Part shown: piece after piece, positions 54,723-64,000 of the stretch | Position numbering within the stretch: position 1 is the first letter of the stretch | Layout: every line of letters starts with the position of its first letter | DNA from: Scilla litardierei | Taxonomy: Eukaryota > Streptophyta > Magnoliopsida > Asparagales > Asparagaceae | Assembly (NCBI GenBank): GCA_030789695.1 | Contig: CM061142.1 | Location: 152,293,266 to 152,357,265, forward strand | DNA: 64,000 nucleotides | Direction: 5' to 3' | The notes under the pieces: model-generated | Seen by the model: only the letters and a program-made list of their open reading frames with translations | What the model was told of the DNA's origin: nothing | Databases searched by the model: none | Program-made: the position numbers and the translations under genes

Positions 54723-56315
54723 TGACGTGCGTTTATATTTCATATATTCGCGCATGTTTTCTTCCGTGTTTTCCCGTTATTTTCTGCCGTCTTGTATTCT
54801 GTTTCCCGTGTTTTCTTGTTTTCTTTCACTTTTCTGTGTTTTTTATATTTTGCAGGAGTTTACTGGCATAGGGGATATAAGACGACGATATCATGAGTCC
54901 TCGGAGCAACAGGAGGAGTCACGCGTGATCCAGGGGGTCAAACGACGAAGATCGCATCTTTCAGCCCCTCACCCGATCGGTTGGTCACTTCCAACCGATC
55001 GGGTGATGCACGCGTGCACCACCCGGACACAAGTTGGAGCGGCCAAGAAGTCACCCGATCGGTTCAGAGACCGGTTCAAACGCCCCAACTCTCTGGAATT
55101 CTGATGCTGAATGCCAACCGATCGGGTGACCTTCACCCGATCGGTTCACCTGTAGCAGATTCTCTGAAGCCAAGACACTGAGAGATCAACCGATCGGTTC
55201 ACCCGACGGTACGAAGATCCAACCGATCATCTTCAACCATCAACCGACCGTGCCGTGGTGACCGGGTGAAGTCCCGTGATGAACTGCCGAAGAAACGAAG
55301 CAGGTCACCCGATCGGGTGACTTTTCACCCGATCGGGTGATATCGTATTCTATATATATGACCCCTAGGTTTTCTAGAAACGGGAAGTTGTTATTTTTTG
55401 CTGTTATTTCTCTCTCTTGACGGCTATAATTTTTCAGATATTTGTAAGTTTTTCGATCTTTGTCAAACTTTAATATAGTGTTATTAGCATTGCTCTTACT
55501 GCTTTTCAATCGCCTGATCATGATTTTTACGGTCGATTTCGATTTAGATCGCTTTTTACTAAATATGTGTGAGTAGTTCCCTAATCTGGGATTTTGGTGA
55601 AAACCCCTCCGTGGGTTCTCCCCGATGCATCCATAGGGCTAGGAAATCGATAGGGATTAGGAATTTAACGGTTACGCGGGGTGTTTTATTGTCATCGGCA
55701 GGAAAAAGACCACCTTTGACTGTTGGGCCAAGGGGGAATAAACTTGTCGGCTGACTCCCTAGCCATAGCTCACGCCCTTAGCGTGGACATCTTATCCTAG
55801 CGTGCGGGAGCAGCAGGATGAGGCGTTGGGAGTTATCGTTGCGAGCTTAGTGCAACCGGAGTCTGTTAGTGTTAATGGACACGGGAGTGCCCACTGACCG
55901 AACCCGAGACGTCCGGCGTATCATCCTGGGCACCGACCGGAATATCGGGCCCATGGGACGCTGGTATCACTTTCAGAGGCAACGTCTCACCATTAGACCC
56001 TAATTTCGATCACTATCCTACCCGTAGGCCGTATCCGCGAGAATCACACGATAGGGTGGAAACCAAAGTCCCAGGTTTTTCCTTTATATTGTTTAACCCT
56101 TGCATTCCATTTACTGTGACAACCCATTATCCGATTCGGGCTAGCTCGCCCATGGAGTGAATTTGATCCTTCTTGACACAAGCACATCCACGCCTCCCTG
56201 AGTTCGACCCCCAAGCCACACTACAACACCGTGCGCTTGCGGTTACAAATATTTAAATCTCACGCCCCCAATCATATTATTGCACACATCAAACATGCAC
56301 AATGTGGGGACGTCA
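54723..56315 (+). repeat. A2 5' LTR
   Basis: It starts TGACGTGCG and ends GGGACGTCA. Co-linear with both A1 LTRs, but shorter in the array. It lacks the 67 bp duplication. It inserted in the gag of S. Confidence 0.9.
54970..55359 (+). promoter_or_regulatory. Palindrome array (family A) and TATA box, A2 LTR
   Basis: About ten dyads occur. The last, TCACCCGATCGGGTGA, ends at 55340, and TATATATAT starts at 55351, again about 10 bp later. Confidence 0.7.
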
Positions 56316-56322
56316 AGCTTTA

Positions 56323-56340
56323 TGGCGACGTTGCCAGGGA
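56323..56340 (+). other. Primer binding site of A2
   Basis: TGGCGACGTTGCCAGGGA is the tRNA-Asp-type site with the family A mismatch and one further change. Confidence 0.8.
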
Positions 56341-56515
56341 GGCAATGTGCTTGTTATTTTAGGATTTCATGAACCCTTGTGTCTAGCTCTCATCCCTACC
56401 TCGCGATAATTTTCGCATTCTTCTTTTTCCTTTTTATTTTCTTATTTTTATTTTTTATTTTTTATTTTATCTGTTTCTTTCCCACTTTTCGCTTCACGGG
56501 TGTTTGTTGTTTTTC

Positions 56516-58798
56516 ATGCGCAGGAGTTCAAGAAGTCTCGACGACTTGATTCCAGTTGATCCAGAGATAAACACCACCCTAAGGTGTTTAGCCACCGAGA
56601 AGCAAAGAAGAGAGGATCCTGAAACCTTGGGGGAGAACACCTCGCCTCACAAGTCCCTGCTGGATTACTCGATGCCATCTATCGAGTCCACCTCCGCCAT
56701 CCGCCCTCCTGCTATTACTACGCAAAGCTTCAAGCTTAAGCCGTCTTTGGTGACGTGGATCCAGCAGGATCAATTTTCGGGTGCACCCATAGAGAGCCCC
56801 ATTGAACATTTGGACTCCTTCTTGGAGGAATGTGACACCTTCCGGATAAACTGTGTCACAACTGAGGCGATCTGTCTGAAGCTATTCCCCTTCTCTCTGC
56901 AAGATAAGGCCAAGCTGTGGCTTAGGGGGAAGGACCCAAATACATTCAACACTTGGGAGAAGCTTTCGAACGCTTTTCTGACAAAGTTCTTTCCTCCGGG
57001 GAAGACCATGAAGCTGAGGAGCGAGATCTCATCCTTCTCCCAAGCCCGCCACGAGTCTCTGCATGAATCCTGGACAAGATACAAAGAGATGCAGCGAAGA
57101 TGTCCCCACCATGAGCTCCCCAAGTGGCAGATCATAAATCTTTTCTATAATGGGTTAAGGGACGATTTGAAATCTTCCATGGATGCCGCGGCTGGGGGGT
57201 CCTTTATGTCAAGAAGTGAAGAAGATGCCGGGAACATTCTTGAAAATATGGCATCCAACAATGAGCGGTGGTGTGATGAGAGAGCAACACCTAGATTTGG
57301 GGGCATCCACAGGGTCGAGGACGTCGACAAATTATCCATCAAGTTTGACTTGATGTCGACCCAGATCTCCGCATTGATGGTAGGAGCCGGTGGTGCCGGT
57401 ACGCAACATATTGCCGCGGTGGAAACAGAAGTCATGGGGGAATTCAAAGGTGGTGACATCTCACCACCGTTGGACCAACCGAGTGCACTGTTCTACAATC
57501 CTACGGGAAATGCGCCGTTTCCGCCACGGACTAGCACCAACCCGGCCTACTCTCCTAATAACCGGAATCATCCCAACCTTAGCTACCGAGCGCCCTATCA
57601 ATAGCTGACTCAGCAACAACAATAGATATATCATCCGGCTAGGCCCCAGCAGCAGTTTCAGCAGCAACAACCTCCACAACAATATCAGCAATATGCTCCA
57701 AGGAATCAGCAGCCCATCCAGCAACAATATGGCCAACAGAGGGCCGTCTCTCCGGTTAAGTCCCTCTTGACTCAATACATCGCCAACCAGGAGAAGATAA
57801 ATCTGAAGCTGGAGATGGGACAGAGAGTCCTCACTGATCAGGTGACCCAGCTGAGGTTACAAGTGGCGAACCTTCAGAGGCCGCAGAATCTATTACCGCC
57901 ACAGCCTGAAGTGAACCCGAGGGGGGTGAATCATACCTTGGCGCACACGCATGAGCATGAGAACGTGTCCACTATCGTCTTGAGGAGCGGAACGCAAATC
58001 CCCACAAGAGTGCCCCCCAAAGGTCCAGAAGCACCGTTGGTCGTGGAACGACCAATTGAAAAATTAAATGACGACTGTGCTTCGTTACCAAAGCCAACTA
58101 CTCCGGAGGGAGTCCATGGAGAGGAGAAGAAAAAGGATGAAGAAGGGAACCTTAGAGTGTTCAAGCCCGTTGTGCCTTTTCCACAATGGCTTGCCCAAGC
58201 CAAAATAGATGAGAAGTATGGCAAATTCTTTGCCATGGTGAAGGATCTGAGCTTACAAATCCCCTTCCTCGAAGCCATCGAGACGATTCCCTCCTACGCC
58301 AAATTTCTAAAGGACTTGGTGACAAGAGGATCCAGAAAGGAGAAGGTCGTATTAACGGCGGAGTGCAGCGCCCTCATTCAGCGCACAAATCCGCCCAAGC
58401 TCAAAGACCCAGGAAGTTTCTCCATCCCTTGCTCTATTGGGGAAGTGCGAATCCAGAGGGCGCTCGTCGATCTAGGAGCGAGCGTCAGCTTGATGCCACT
58501 ATCGCTATACAGGAGAATAGGGATGTGAAACTTGGAGCCCACCGACATGACATTGCAGCTCGCTGACCGTTCGGTCAAATACCCGGTGGGAGTAGTAGGC
58601 GACCTCCCCGTTGATGTGAGTGGAATAAAAGTACCGGTGGATTTTGTGGTGATGGACATGCCGGAAGATAAGCACACCCATATTATCCTTGGACGGCCCT
58701 TTATGGCAACCGCCGGTGTGCTAATAGACGTGAAGAATGGGAAGCTTTCCCTCAACGTCAGCCAAGAAAAGTCAAATTTGACTTGGGGTTGTCGATGA
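56516..58798 (+). pseudogene. gag-pro: Athila-like gag-protease ORF of A2 (three in-frame stops)
   Basis: The frame starts at 56516 (MRRSSRSLDDLIPVDPEINT) after a T-rich leader. The gag capsid helices are clear: the SPIEHLDSFLEECDTF segment, ICLKLFPFSLQDKAKLWLRG, FLTKFFPPGKTMKLRSEI, and FYNGLRDDLKSSMDAAAGGS. A Gln-rich and coiled-coil linker follows, then the protease with VDLGASVSLMPLSLYRRIGM, VKYPVGVVGDLPVDVSG and FVVMDMPEDKHTHIILGRPF. Stops fall at 57602-57604 (TAG), 57623-57625 (TAG) and 58526-58528 (TGA), with no frameshift between them. The A1 copy has sense codons there, so all three are later point mutations. The start could also be 56504. Confidence 0.88.
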
Positions 58799-59235
58799 AG
58801 CACCCCGATCCCCCAGACGATCAAAGATGAAATGTGCTGGAGTTGGACGATGAGAGAGCTGTGGAGGCAAGCTCCTGGGAAATTCTCTCGAGAAATCCCC
58901 CCGATAGCTTGGGCGATTCAGAAGAACCAGTCGGCCCGAAGAAGAATGATGTTGCTGATGAGGTGGTCGCCCGACATGTGATCCCTCCCGGATTCCCAAA
59001 AGCTCCTCCTATGAGGAGAAAAGGCAAAGAGCTCATGGGGCTCACCGGGGATGAGGTCCGGATCCTTAAACGAGTGGCGGTGACCGCCAATATGAAGGAG
59101 AAGCCCCCGAACCCCATCAACAAAGGGAGAGTAGTCGAGCAATTTTTCTTGTCGCCACCGACTACACCAAAAGCTACCAGGCCTGGAGCTGAAGCGATGC
59201 CAGACTTTGGGCATCACCCGTATCGCCCACCTTGA
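58799..59235 (+). pseudogene. Deletion-type gag-pol tail of A2
   Basis: This continues in a shifted frame after LTWGCR, with a TGA at about 58826-58828, then VLELDDERAVEASSWEILSR through KAPPMRRKGKELMGLTGDEV to HHPYRPP. Charged and Pro-rich, with no domain. It closely matches 23074-23545 on the minus strand in A1. It stands where the reverse transcriptase should begin. Confidence 0.6.
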
Positions 59236-59281
59236 ACATTATCAACGGGCGTCGAGCAAACGACGTTGAACAAAAGCGCTT

Positions 59282-59299
59282 CATGGGAGGCAACCCATG
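59282..59299 (+). other. Post-pol hairpin, A2
   Basis: Stem CATGGG / CCCATG, loop AGGCAA. It follows GTCGAGCAAACGACGTTGAA as in A1. Confidence 0.7.
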
Positions 59300-59432
59300 C
59301 TCTAAACCTTTGTTTTCGCTTTTTAGAACTATGTTTAACTTTATTTTATCTATTTTAATAAATAAATTCAGCCACAAGGACTTCGGTTGAGGGACTTAGG
59401 GCATTTGTGCACTTTTGCAGAAAACAAGGCCC

Positions 59433-59797
59433 CAACCGATCGGTTGATAACTCACCCGATCGGTTGGGATGTATCAGCTACGGGCCGTATCAGTCACTCA
59501 ACGAACCGATCGGGTGAAGGCTTGTGAGACCGGTTGGCAGACCGGGTGAACTGGGGCTGAAGTCTCGGGAAATTTTCAGAGTTTGTCAACCGATCGGGTG
59601 ATGATAAGCATGACCGGGTGACAGACCGGGTGAGCTGTACCAAACTCTCGGGAAAATTTGTGGAGCGGCCAACCGATCGGGTGAGTAATCAACCGACCGG
59701 TTCGCCTGTAGCATCTCTTTAGCTGAAGATCTCGACCTAATAGTCATCCGATCGGGTGAAAACTCACCCGATCGGTTCGACTTAAACCCTATAAATA
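59433..59797 (+). promoter_or_regulatory. Internal palindrome array and TATA box before ORF3, A2
   Basis: About twelve dyads end at 59779, then TATAAATA starts at 59790. A C-run (about 59802-59811) follows the box. The distance of 10-11 bp equals that of the LTR promoter. Confidence 0.7.
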
Positions 59798-60229
59798 AAC
59801 CCCCCCCCCCCCACCCGTTCGTTTTCTCGCCCGATCTCGCCGAACTTGCCGTCGTTTCATCTCCCCCTTTCTCCCAACGGCCGGAAAACTCCTCCCACGA
59901 CCTCCACTCCGCCTCTAGCCTCTCTCTACACCTACCCCTTCCATCTCTCCATCGTTTTCCCTCTCTCCCTCTCTCCCATTTCTCTTTCTCAAGCCCTAAT
60001 CCCCCCATTTTCGGATTTTTCGCTGAAGAGAAGTGCCGCGGATCCACACTCCGTCCTATTGCACGGTATTGGGGTCAATTTTAAGCAAGGAACTCCAACC
60101 TCTGCTGGGTAACTTCGCTCCATTGCTCAAGTTTACTTTTTACCCTAGAATTTCTACTCGCTTGATTGTTTGTGTGTGCGTGATTTTATCGTGTTCTACA
60201 CTCATTTGCATCACACTCACACGCCCACT

Positions 60230-61267
60230 ATGGCCTGGGATCGTGATAAGGGGAAGGGCATCATGCGGGAGGAGGAACCGTCTCGAAAGAGACGCAAACA
60301 AACACGTCCTCCTCCCAATACACCACGTGTACTATCACTAGCCCCTCCCGCACCTGTTATCCCCCCTCCGGACCCAATGATGGGCCCGCATGGGTATCAA
60401 TTTCAGAACCAAGAGCACAAGGACTTCTACCTTTGTCTGGATGCTTGGGGGCATCTGTCAACCAAATTCGCCCACACCCAATTGCTTGTCGATCTCGGTG
60501 TCTTCACCGAGGTCGAGACTCTTTTCGCGAACTTAGGTTGGTTAGCCTTCCTGAACACCACCGTGGTGTCTTACCCGTCCCTCACACTAGAATTTCTTTC
60601 CACACTTGTTTGTGAGTCGGGGTCGACCGTCATTTTCCGGGTGCGTAACAAAACCATCCGCACCAACCTGAACACGATCAATGATATATTTCGTTTCCCT
60701 ATTCTAGGGGACGACGCTATCCGACACTACGGATACCCACCGAAATTTGACGTCGATAACTTTTGGTTCCGCCTCACCATACTCCATCGCTATTCCCGAG
60801 GTAAGGCCAAGGCCTCCTCAATCATCCATCCTATATTCCGTCTGGCCCATCGGATCATATCCTTCGCATTTTTTCCCAGGGATGAGTCAGGCACCGTGAC
60901 CATCCCTGATCTTTTCATTCTATGGGCCATGACTTTCCCTTTCGTTCGAGACGATGATGGGATTAGCTTTAGGGCCCCTACTGTCCCTGTCCATGCCGGC
61001 GACTGGCTTATTTACAAGCTCCTAGAGATTAGTCGGGCCGGCAAGGGCAAGCTTTGTTGTGGGGGAATAATCACTATCATTGCTTCTTATCCCCGATTTA
61101 ATATCCACATCCCCCGAGATCTTCCCACGGCCATAGGACCCTTACGTCTAGATCTTGATGTCCTGCGGCATATCCATATGATTAAGGCCCGCCCTGATCG
61201 TCGTTTCGATTTTAACTACGACCACCCCCAGCCCCCTACACCATTCTCCCCAACCCCGCTCGCATGA
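60230..61267 (+). CDS. ORF3 of A2, first part (Athila ORF-1-like)
   Basis: 345 codons from ATG 60230 (MAWDRDKGKGIMREEEPSRK), with a basic, nuclear-signal-like SRKRRKQ near residue 18. Conserved with A1 ORF3: YPSLTLEFLSTLVCESGSTV, TNLNTINDIFRFP, ASSIIHPIFRLAHRI, and KLCCGGIITIIASYP. Compared with A1 the sequence identity is low, but the order of motifs is the same. The frame ends at TGA 61265-61267, which overlaps an ATG (ATGA) that opens the next frame. The upstream in-frame ATG at 60170 is not conserved. Confidence 0.7.
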   Translation: MAWDRDKGKGIMREEEPSRKRRKQTRPPPNTPRVLSLAPPAPVIPPPDPMMGPHGYQFQNQEHKDFYLCLDAWGHLSTKFAHTQLLVDLGVFTEVETLFANLGWLAFLNTTVVSYPSLTLEFLSTLVCESGSTVIFRVRNKTIRTNLNTINDIFRFPILGDDAIRHYGYPPKFDVDNFWFRLTILHRYSRGKAKASSIIHPIFRLAHRIISFAFFPRDESGTVTIPDLFILWAMTFPFVRDDDGISFRAPTVPVHAGDWLIYKLLEISRAGKGKLCCGGIITIIASYPRFNIHIPRDLPTAIGPLRLDLDVLRHIHMIKARPDRRFDFNYDHPQPPTPFSPTPLA

Positions 61268-61771
61268 CTATTGCTGTAGTGGGAGATTGGACTTTTCCGC
61301 CCGATCCCAAGTTTCTAGCGGGGTTGCGCCTTCCTTTCTTTCCCCCAGACGCACGCAGACCACCTTCCCCTGCTGCCCGCTTAGGCGAGCAGGATATTCC
61401 TGCGTCCCGGGGAGATATCGGGGCTGGCCCGAGTCACACCACCCGTGCTCCTGGCCCTATCACTGCTGAGGATCTTTCTGCGGCCATCTCCGACCTTGGG
61501 TCTAGTGCCAGTATGACCACTGCCATCGGCACTACTTCCGCATCACTTCCCGGCACCACTTTCGCTTCACGTCAGTCGGCTTCTTTTGGTCGCCGCCAGG
61601 CCTCAGCTCGTCTTGCTCTCGAGGCCGAGGTCGTTGCTCTCTGTGCTCTTGCCACGTCCTCTGTCCCCTCGGACCCATCACCATCCTCCTTTCTCACTCA
61701 CCAACATTTCCTTGCACATGAGAGGAACGTGGCCGCCATCCTCCGCCTTCTCACTCACCTCCACGGACCAC
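61264..61771 (+). CDS. ORF3 of A2, second part (cut by C2)
   Basis: This starts in ATGA overlap with the first part, frame shifted by one. It begins MTIAVVGDWTFPPDPKFLAG and continues with Pro/Ser/Ala-rich sequence and a helix (QASARLALEAEVVALCALA). It reads through into the C2 LTR and ends at 61953 by chance. It is either the C-terminal half of ORF3 after a frameshift or a separate ORF. Confidence 0.45.
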
Positions 61772-63457
61772 TGATTCGGGTTCAATATTACATATTTAAC
61801 CCTCCATTTAGCCCTATTTTGTACTCATGTGATGCTACATTGTTCTCTAAATCATACGTATTTTGTACACAATTATTTATTAGAGAAAACACCTTATTTG
61901 AGCACAAAACAGGAATTAATGAAGTATTTCTACACTTATTATATTTTTCCTAGCTTGGTCTCGATCTCACGATTCCAACGACTATTTATTTGTATTTTTC
62001 TGAGATCTGTGCTAATTACTGTGAATTTTTGAATGCAGAATACCTTTTTAAATGGAGAAATACGCACGAAAATACGAAATACGATCGCCAACCAATGAAA
62101 TGGCGCCATGTGGCAACGATCTGAGCGTTCTCACCATATCCAACGGCTGCAATCAATCCTAACGCGTACGCATATGCGAGCTAAGCGATCAAATCGTGGC
62201 CATCGATCGCAGATCGAACGGCCACGCAATTCCCAAGCAGATGAAGCAGGCGGAGTTTTATGGGGGCGACGTGGCGTGTCGAGGGCCGCAGATCGCAGAT
62301 CGAACGGCCACGCAATTCCCATCTCGAATCGAAGCGGAGCGGGCGACGCGGCACGTCCTGGCCCGTCCGATCAAGATCCTACGATCGGAAATCACCCCGA
62401 CGCGAATTCGGACGCGAACGGAGAAGCGCCCGAATATTGAAGGACACGCGGCACTCGGAGGTTCAATCCCACATTTATCCAACGGCCCACAGATGCGCCG
62501 CTCCAGATCAACGGCTAAGATTGATTCGGGTGCGATTTTGAAGCGGATTTATTCCCGTTAAGCACAGTAAAACCCGCAATCTTATTATTTAAGCGTATTC
62601 TAGGGGTTTTGGGCGTATAATTGGCGTATTGGAGCACTTAGGAGCCGTATTCTCTCTCTGAAAAATTCTGTAAATTTCCAGAGGCCTTTCTTATTATTTT
62701 CAAAGAGTTTGAAGTCGAAACTTGGAGATTTGGTGATATTTCCTTTAACTCAAACCCCGTATTTTGGTGTTTTCTAGCGTATTTTGCTATAAACTTGATG
62801 TATTTTGCTATGGAAGTTGTTTATTTTTGCATGATGTGTAGCTAAATCTCTGTTGTGCATGATATGGAGTAGTTAGGTGATGTGATTCGTGCTATTTAGG
62901 TTGAATATTGTTGTTCTTCATCGTAAAAGTCGCTAAAATTGTATGTTTTCGCTATTTAATCCTCTTTTTCGTCTTTCAAAAGAAGCGAATACGTTGATGA
63001 TCACCCCACAAGGGTGAGATTTGATCTCTCCAAAAGAGAGCTTCATACCATATTCGTAGAACTATAGTTTTAGCGACACTTTTATTCATATCGTGCTTGA
63101 ACCCCCAAAAGGGTATTTTCCGACGAATCGCTCCCAAAAGGAGGATTTGTTGAGTTATATTTAATCAACCAAAATACACGAATCGCTGATCCTAACGAGC
63201 ACATATCATGTGCACGATTCTCATATATTTTCATACACGACTCTTTCGTTGTTCGCTTTGATTACGTATTCACGACACACTTTCACACCATCATCACTTT
63301 CATTATTAAAGTGTTTAGTTTCTCTACGTAGACTTTCTATTTGATTTAAGCTTGTGGTTTCAACAGATTTCTCCCGAGGATTCGACATCTGGACTCCCAG
63401 ATTTTACTACTTGAACGGACTCTTGCGCTTGAGAGAAGCACCTTTCGGAGCCCACCA
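61772..63457 (+). repeat. C2 5' LTR
   Basis: It starts TGATTCGGG and ends CCCACCA. It contains a 31 bp direct repeat at 62205-62235 and 62291-62321 (GATCGCAGATCGAACGGCCA..) and an inverted repeat CGTGGCC / GGCCACG within the first copy. Diverged from the C1 LTRs. ORFs at 62108-62561 lie in the repeat-rich part and have no domain. Confidence 0.8.
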
Positions 63458-63463
63458 AGTTTT

Positions 63464-63481
63464 TGGCGCCGTTGCCAGGGA
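63464..63481 (+). other. Primer binding site of C2
   Basis: TGGCGCCGTTGCCAGGGA, complementary to the tRNA-Asp 3' end with one change. Confidence 0.85.
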
Positions 63482-63599
63482 GAACGGTTTGTTACTACGG
63501 TTTATTTCATTCAGAGGACCTTCGGTGAGATCCTTCCACTTTATTGTATATAAACTTTTGTTTGCTTTCATTATTTAAAAAAAATATTTGTGCTAGTTT

Positions 63600-64000
63600 A
63601 TGTGGCATAGGACTCCTAGGACACATAGGTTGACTCGACGTTTTGATATGGCTAATAATAATATGGATGAAAATTTTAGCAACAACAACGAAAATAATGT
63701 GCAACCTGGAGTGCCTAGGACTTTAAAAGATTTACTTCGACCCACTAGGACTAGCACTGCTTCATGCTTTGTTTTACCTGCCGATGCAAATTCTTTCAAT
63801 TTTAAACCTGGGGTGATCCAACTCTTACCCACCTTTCATGGGTTAGACAAGGAAAATCCATATCTCCATATTAAAGGATTTGAGGAGGTTTGATTAACAT
63901 GCTTTGATGGGAAAACTAGCGAGGACACGATATATCTTAAACTGTTCCCATTTTCATTAAAAGACAAAGCTAAAAATTGGTTGAATGCATTGCCATCACG
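63600..64000 (+). pseudogene. gag: Athila-type gag of C2, N-terminal part with one in-frame stop
   Basis: Start at 63600 (MWHRTPRTHRLTRRFDMANN) or 63648 (MANNNMDENF). A basic then Asn-rich N-terminus leads into the capsid: FKPGVIQLLPTFHGLDKENP and YLHIKGFEEV. TGA at 63891-63893 closes the frame where a Cys is usual. The same frame then continues with TIYLKLFPFSLKDKAKNWLN to the window edge, so a single nonsense change is the only defect seen. Confidence 0.85.

Larger units (their letters stand above)
54723..61771 (+). mobile_element. Element A2: non-autonomous Athila-like element (gag-pro-ORF3), 3' end missing
   Basis: 5' LTR, primer site, gag and protease in one frame with three stops, then a tail in place of reverse transcriptase and integrase, the post-pol hairpin, the internal array with TATA box, and ORF3. 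C2 inserted at 61772, so the 3' region and 3' LTR are outside the window. The deletion of reverse transcriptase to integrase is shared with the inverted half of A1, so it spread as a family. Confidence 0.85.
61772..64000 (+). mobile_element. Element C2: start of an Athila-like element (runs off the window)
   Basis: LTR (61772-63457), tRNA-Asp-type primer site and gag start. The LTR resembles the C1 LTR, with the same TGATTCGGG start and a conserved GAATTTTTGAATGCAG segment. It inserted in ORF3 of A2. The target duplication cannot be checked because the 3' end is outside. Confidence 0.85.

Overview
This window is repeat-rich plant nuclear DNA. Almost all of it is LTR retrotransposons nested in one another. 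I see no intact host gene, no rRNA or tRNA gene, and no bacterial or organellar signature. The plant assignment rests on initiator-Met primer sites in the copia-type elements, tRNA-Asp-type primer sites in the Athila-like Ty3/gypsy elements, a Sirevirus-type gag with its run of polypurine tracts, and an Athila-type protease and integrase. The species cannot be told. The setting looks like pericentromeric or intergenic heterochromatin.

Layout, left to right. (1) 1-8332: LTR of a minus-strand copia-type element (E1), split by a 6.0 kb minus-strand Athila-like non-autonomous element D (1475-7492). (2) 8333-10604: unassigned sequence, an old Sirevirus-like LTR (about 8798-10083) and a decayed coding remnant. 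(3) 10605-19461: a complete minus-strand copia-type element E2 with 2.4 kb LTRs that carries only gag. (4) 19881-39223: remains of a Tat-like element T. It is interrupted by A1 (20125-31078, an Athila-like element with a head-to-head rearranged interior) and by C1 (31811-38060, minus strand, gag only, perfect AGGAT target duplication). (5) 39267-50533: an Athila-like family B, arranged integrase end, 3' region, LTR, integrase end, 3' region, LTR. (6) 50534-54722: 3' part of a minus-strand Sirevirus S, inserted in the second B LTR. (7) 54723-61771: Athila-like A2, inserted in S. (8) 61772-64000: start of C2, inserted in A2 and running off the window.

Nearly every element is non-autonomous. Across 64 kb I find gag, one type of aspartic protease and integrase fragments, but no reverse transcriptase or RNase H. 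These copies must have moved with enzymes supplied in trans, or have lost them since.

The most interesting signal is non-coding. (a) The polypurine tract before the 3' LTR of the Athila-like elements is preceded by a hairpin whose loop is AGGA or GGA. The stems pair well (one mismatch in each B copy) although the stem sequence differs completely between families. (b) A second hairpin plus G-run module of the same design lies further inside the same elements. (c) A third hairpin with loop AGGCAA or AGGTAA follows the gag-pol end, with compensating stem changes. (d) The LTRs carry arrays of short palindromic dyads, a different palindrome in each family. In families A and B the array is duplicated inside the element, upstream of the third ORF. 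In family A both copies end about 10 bp before a TATA box, which points to an internal promoter cloned from the LTR promoter.
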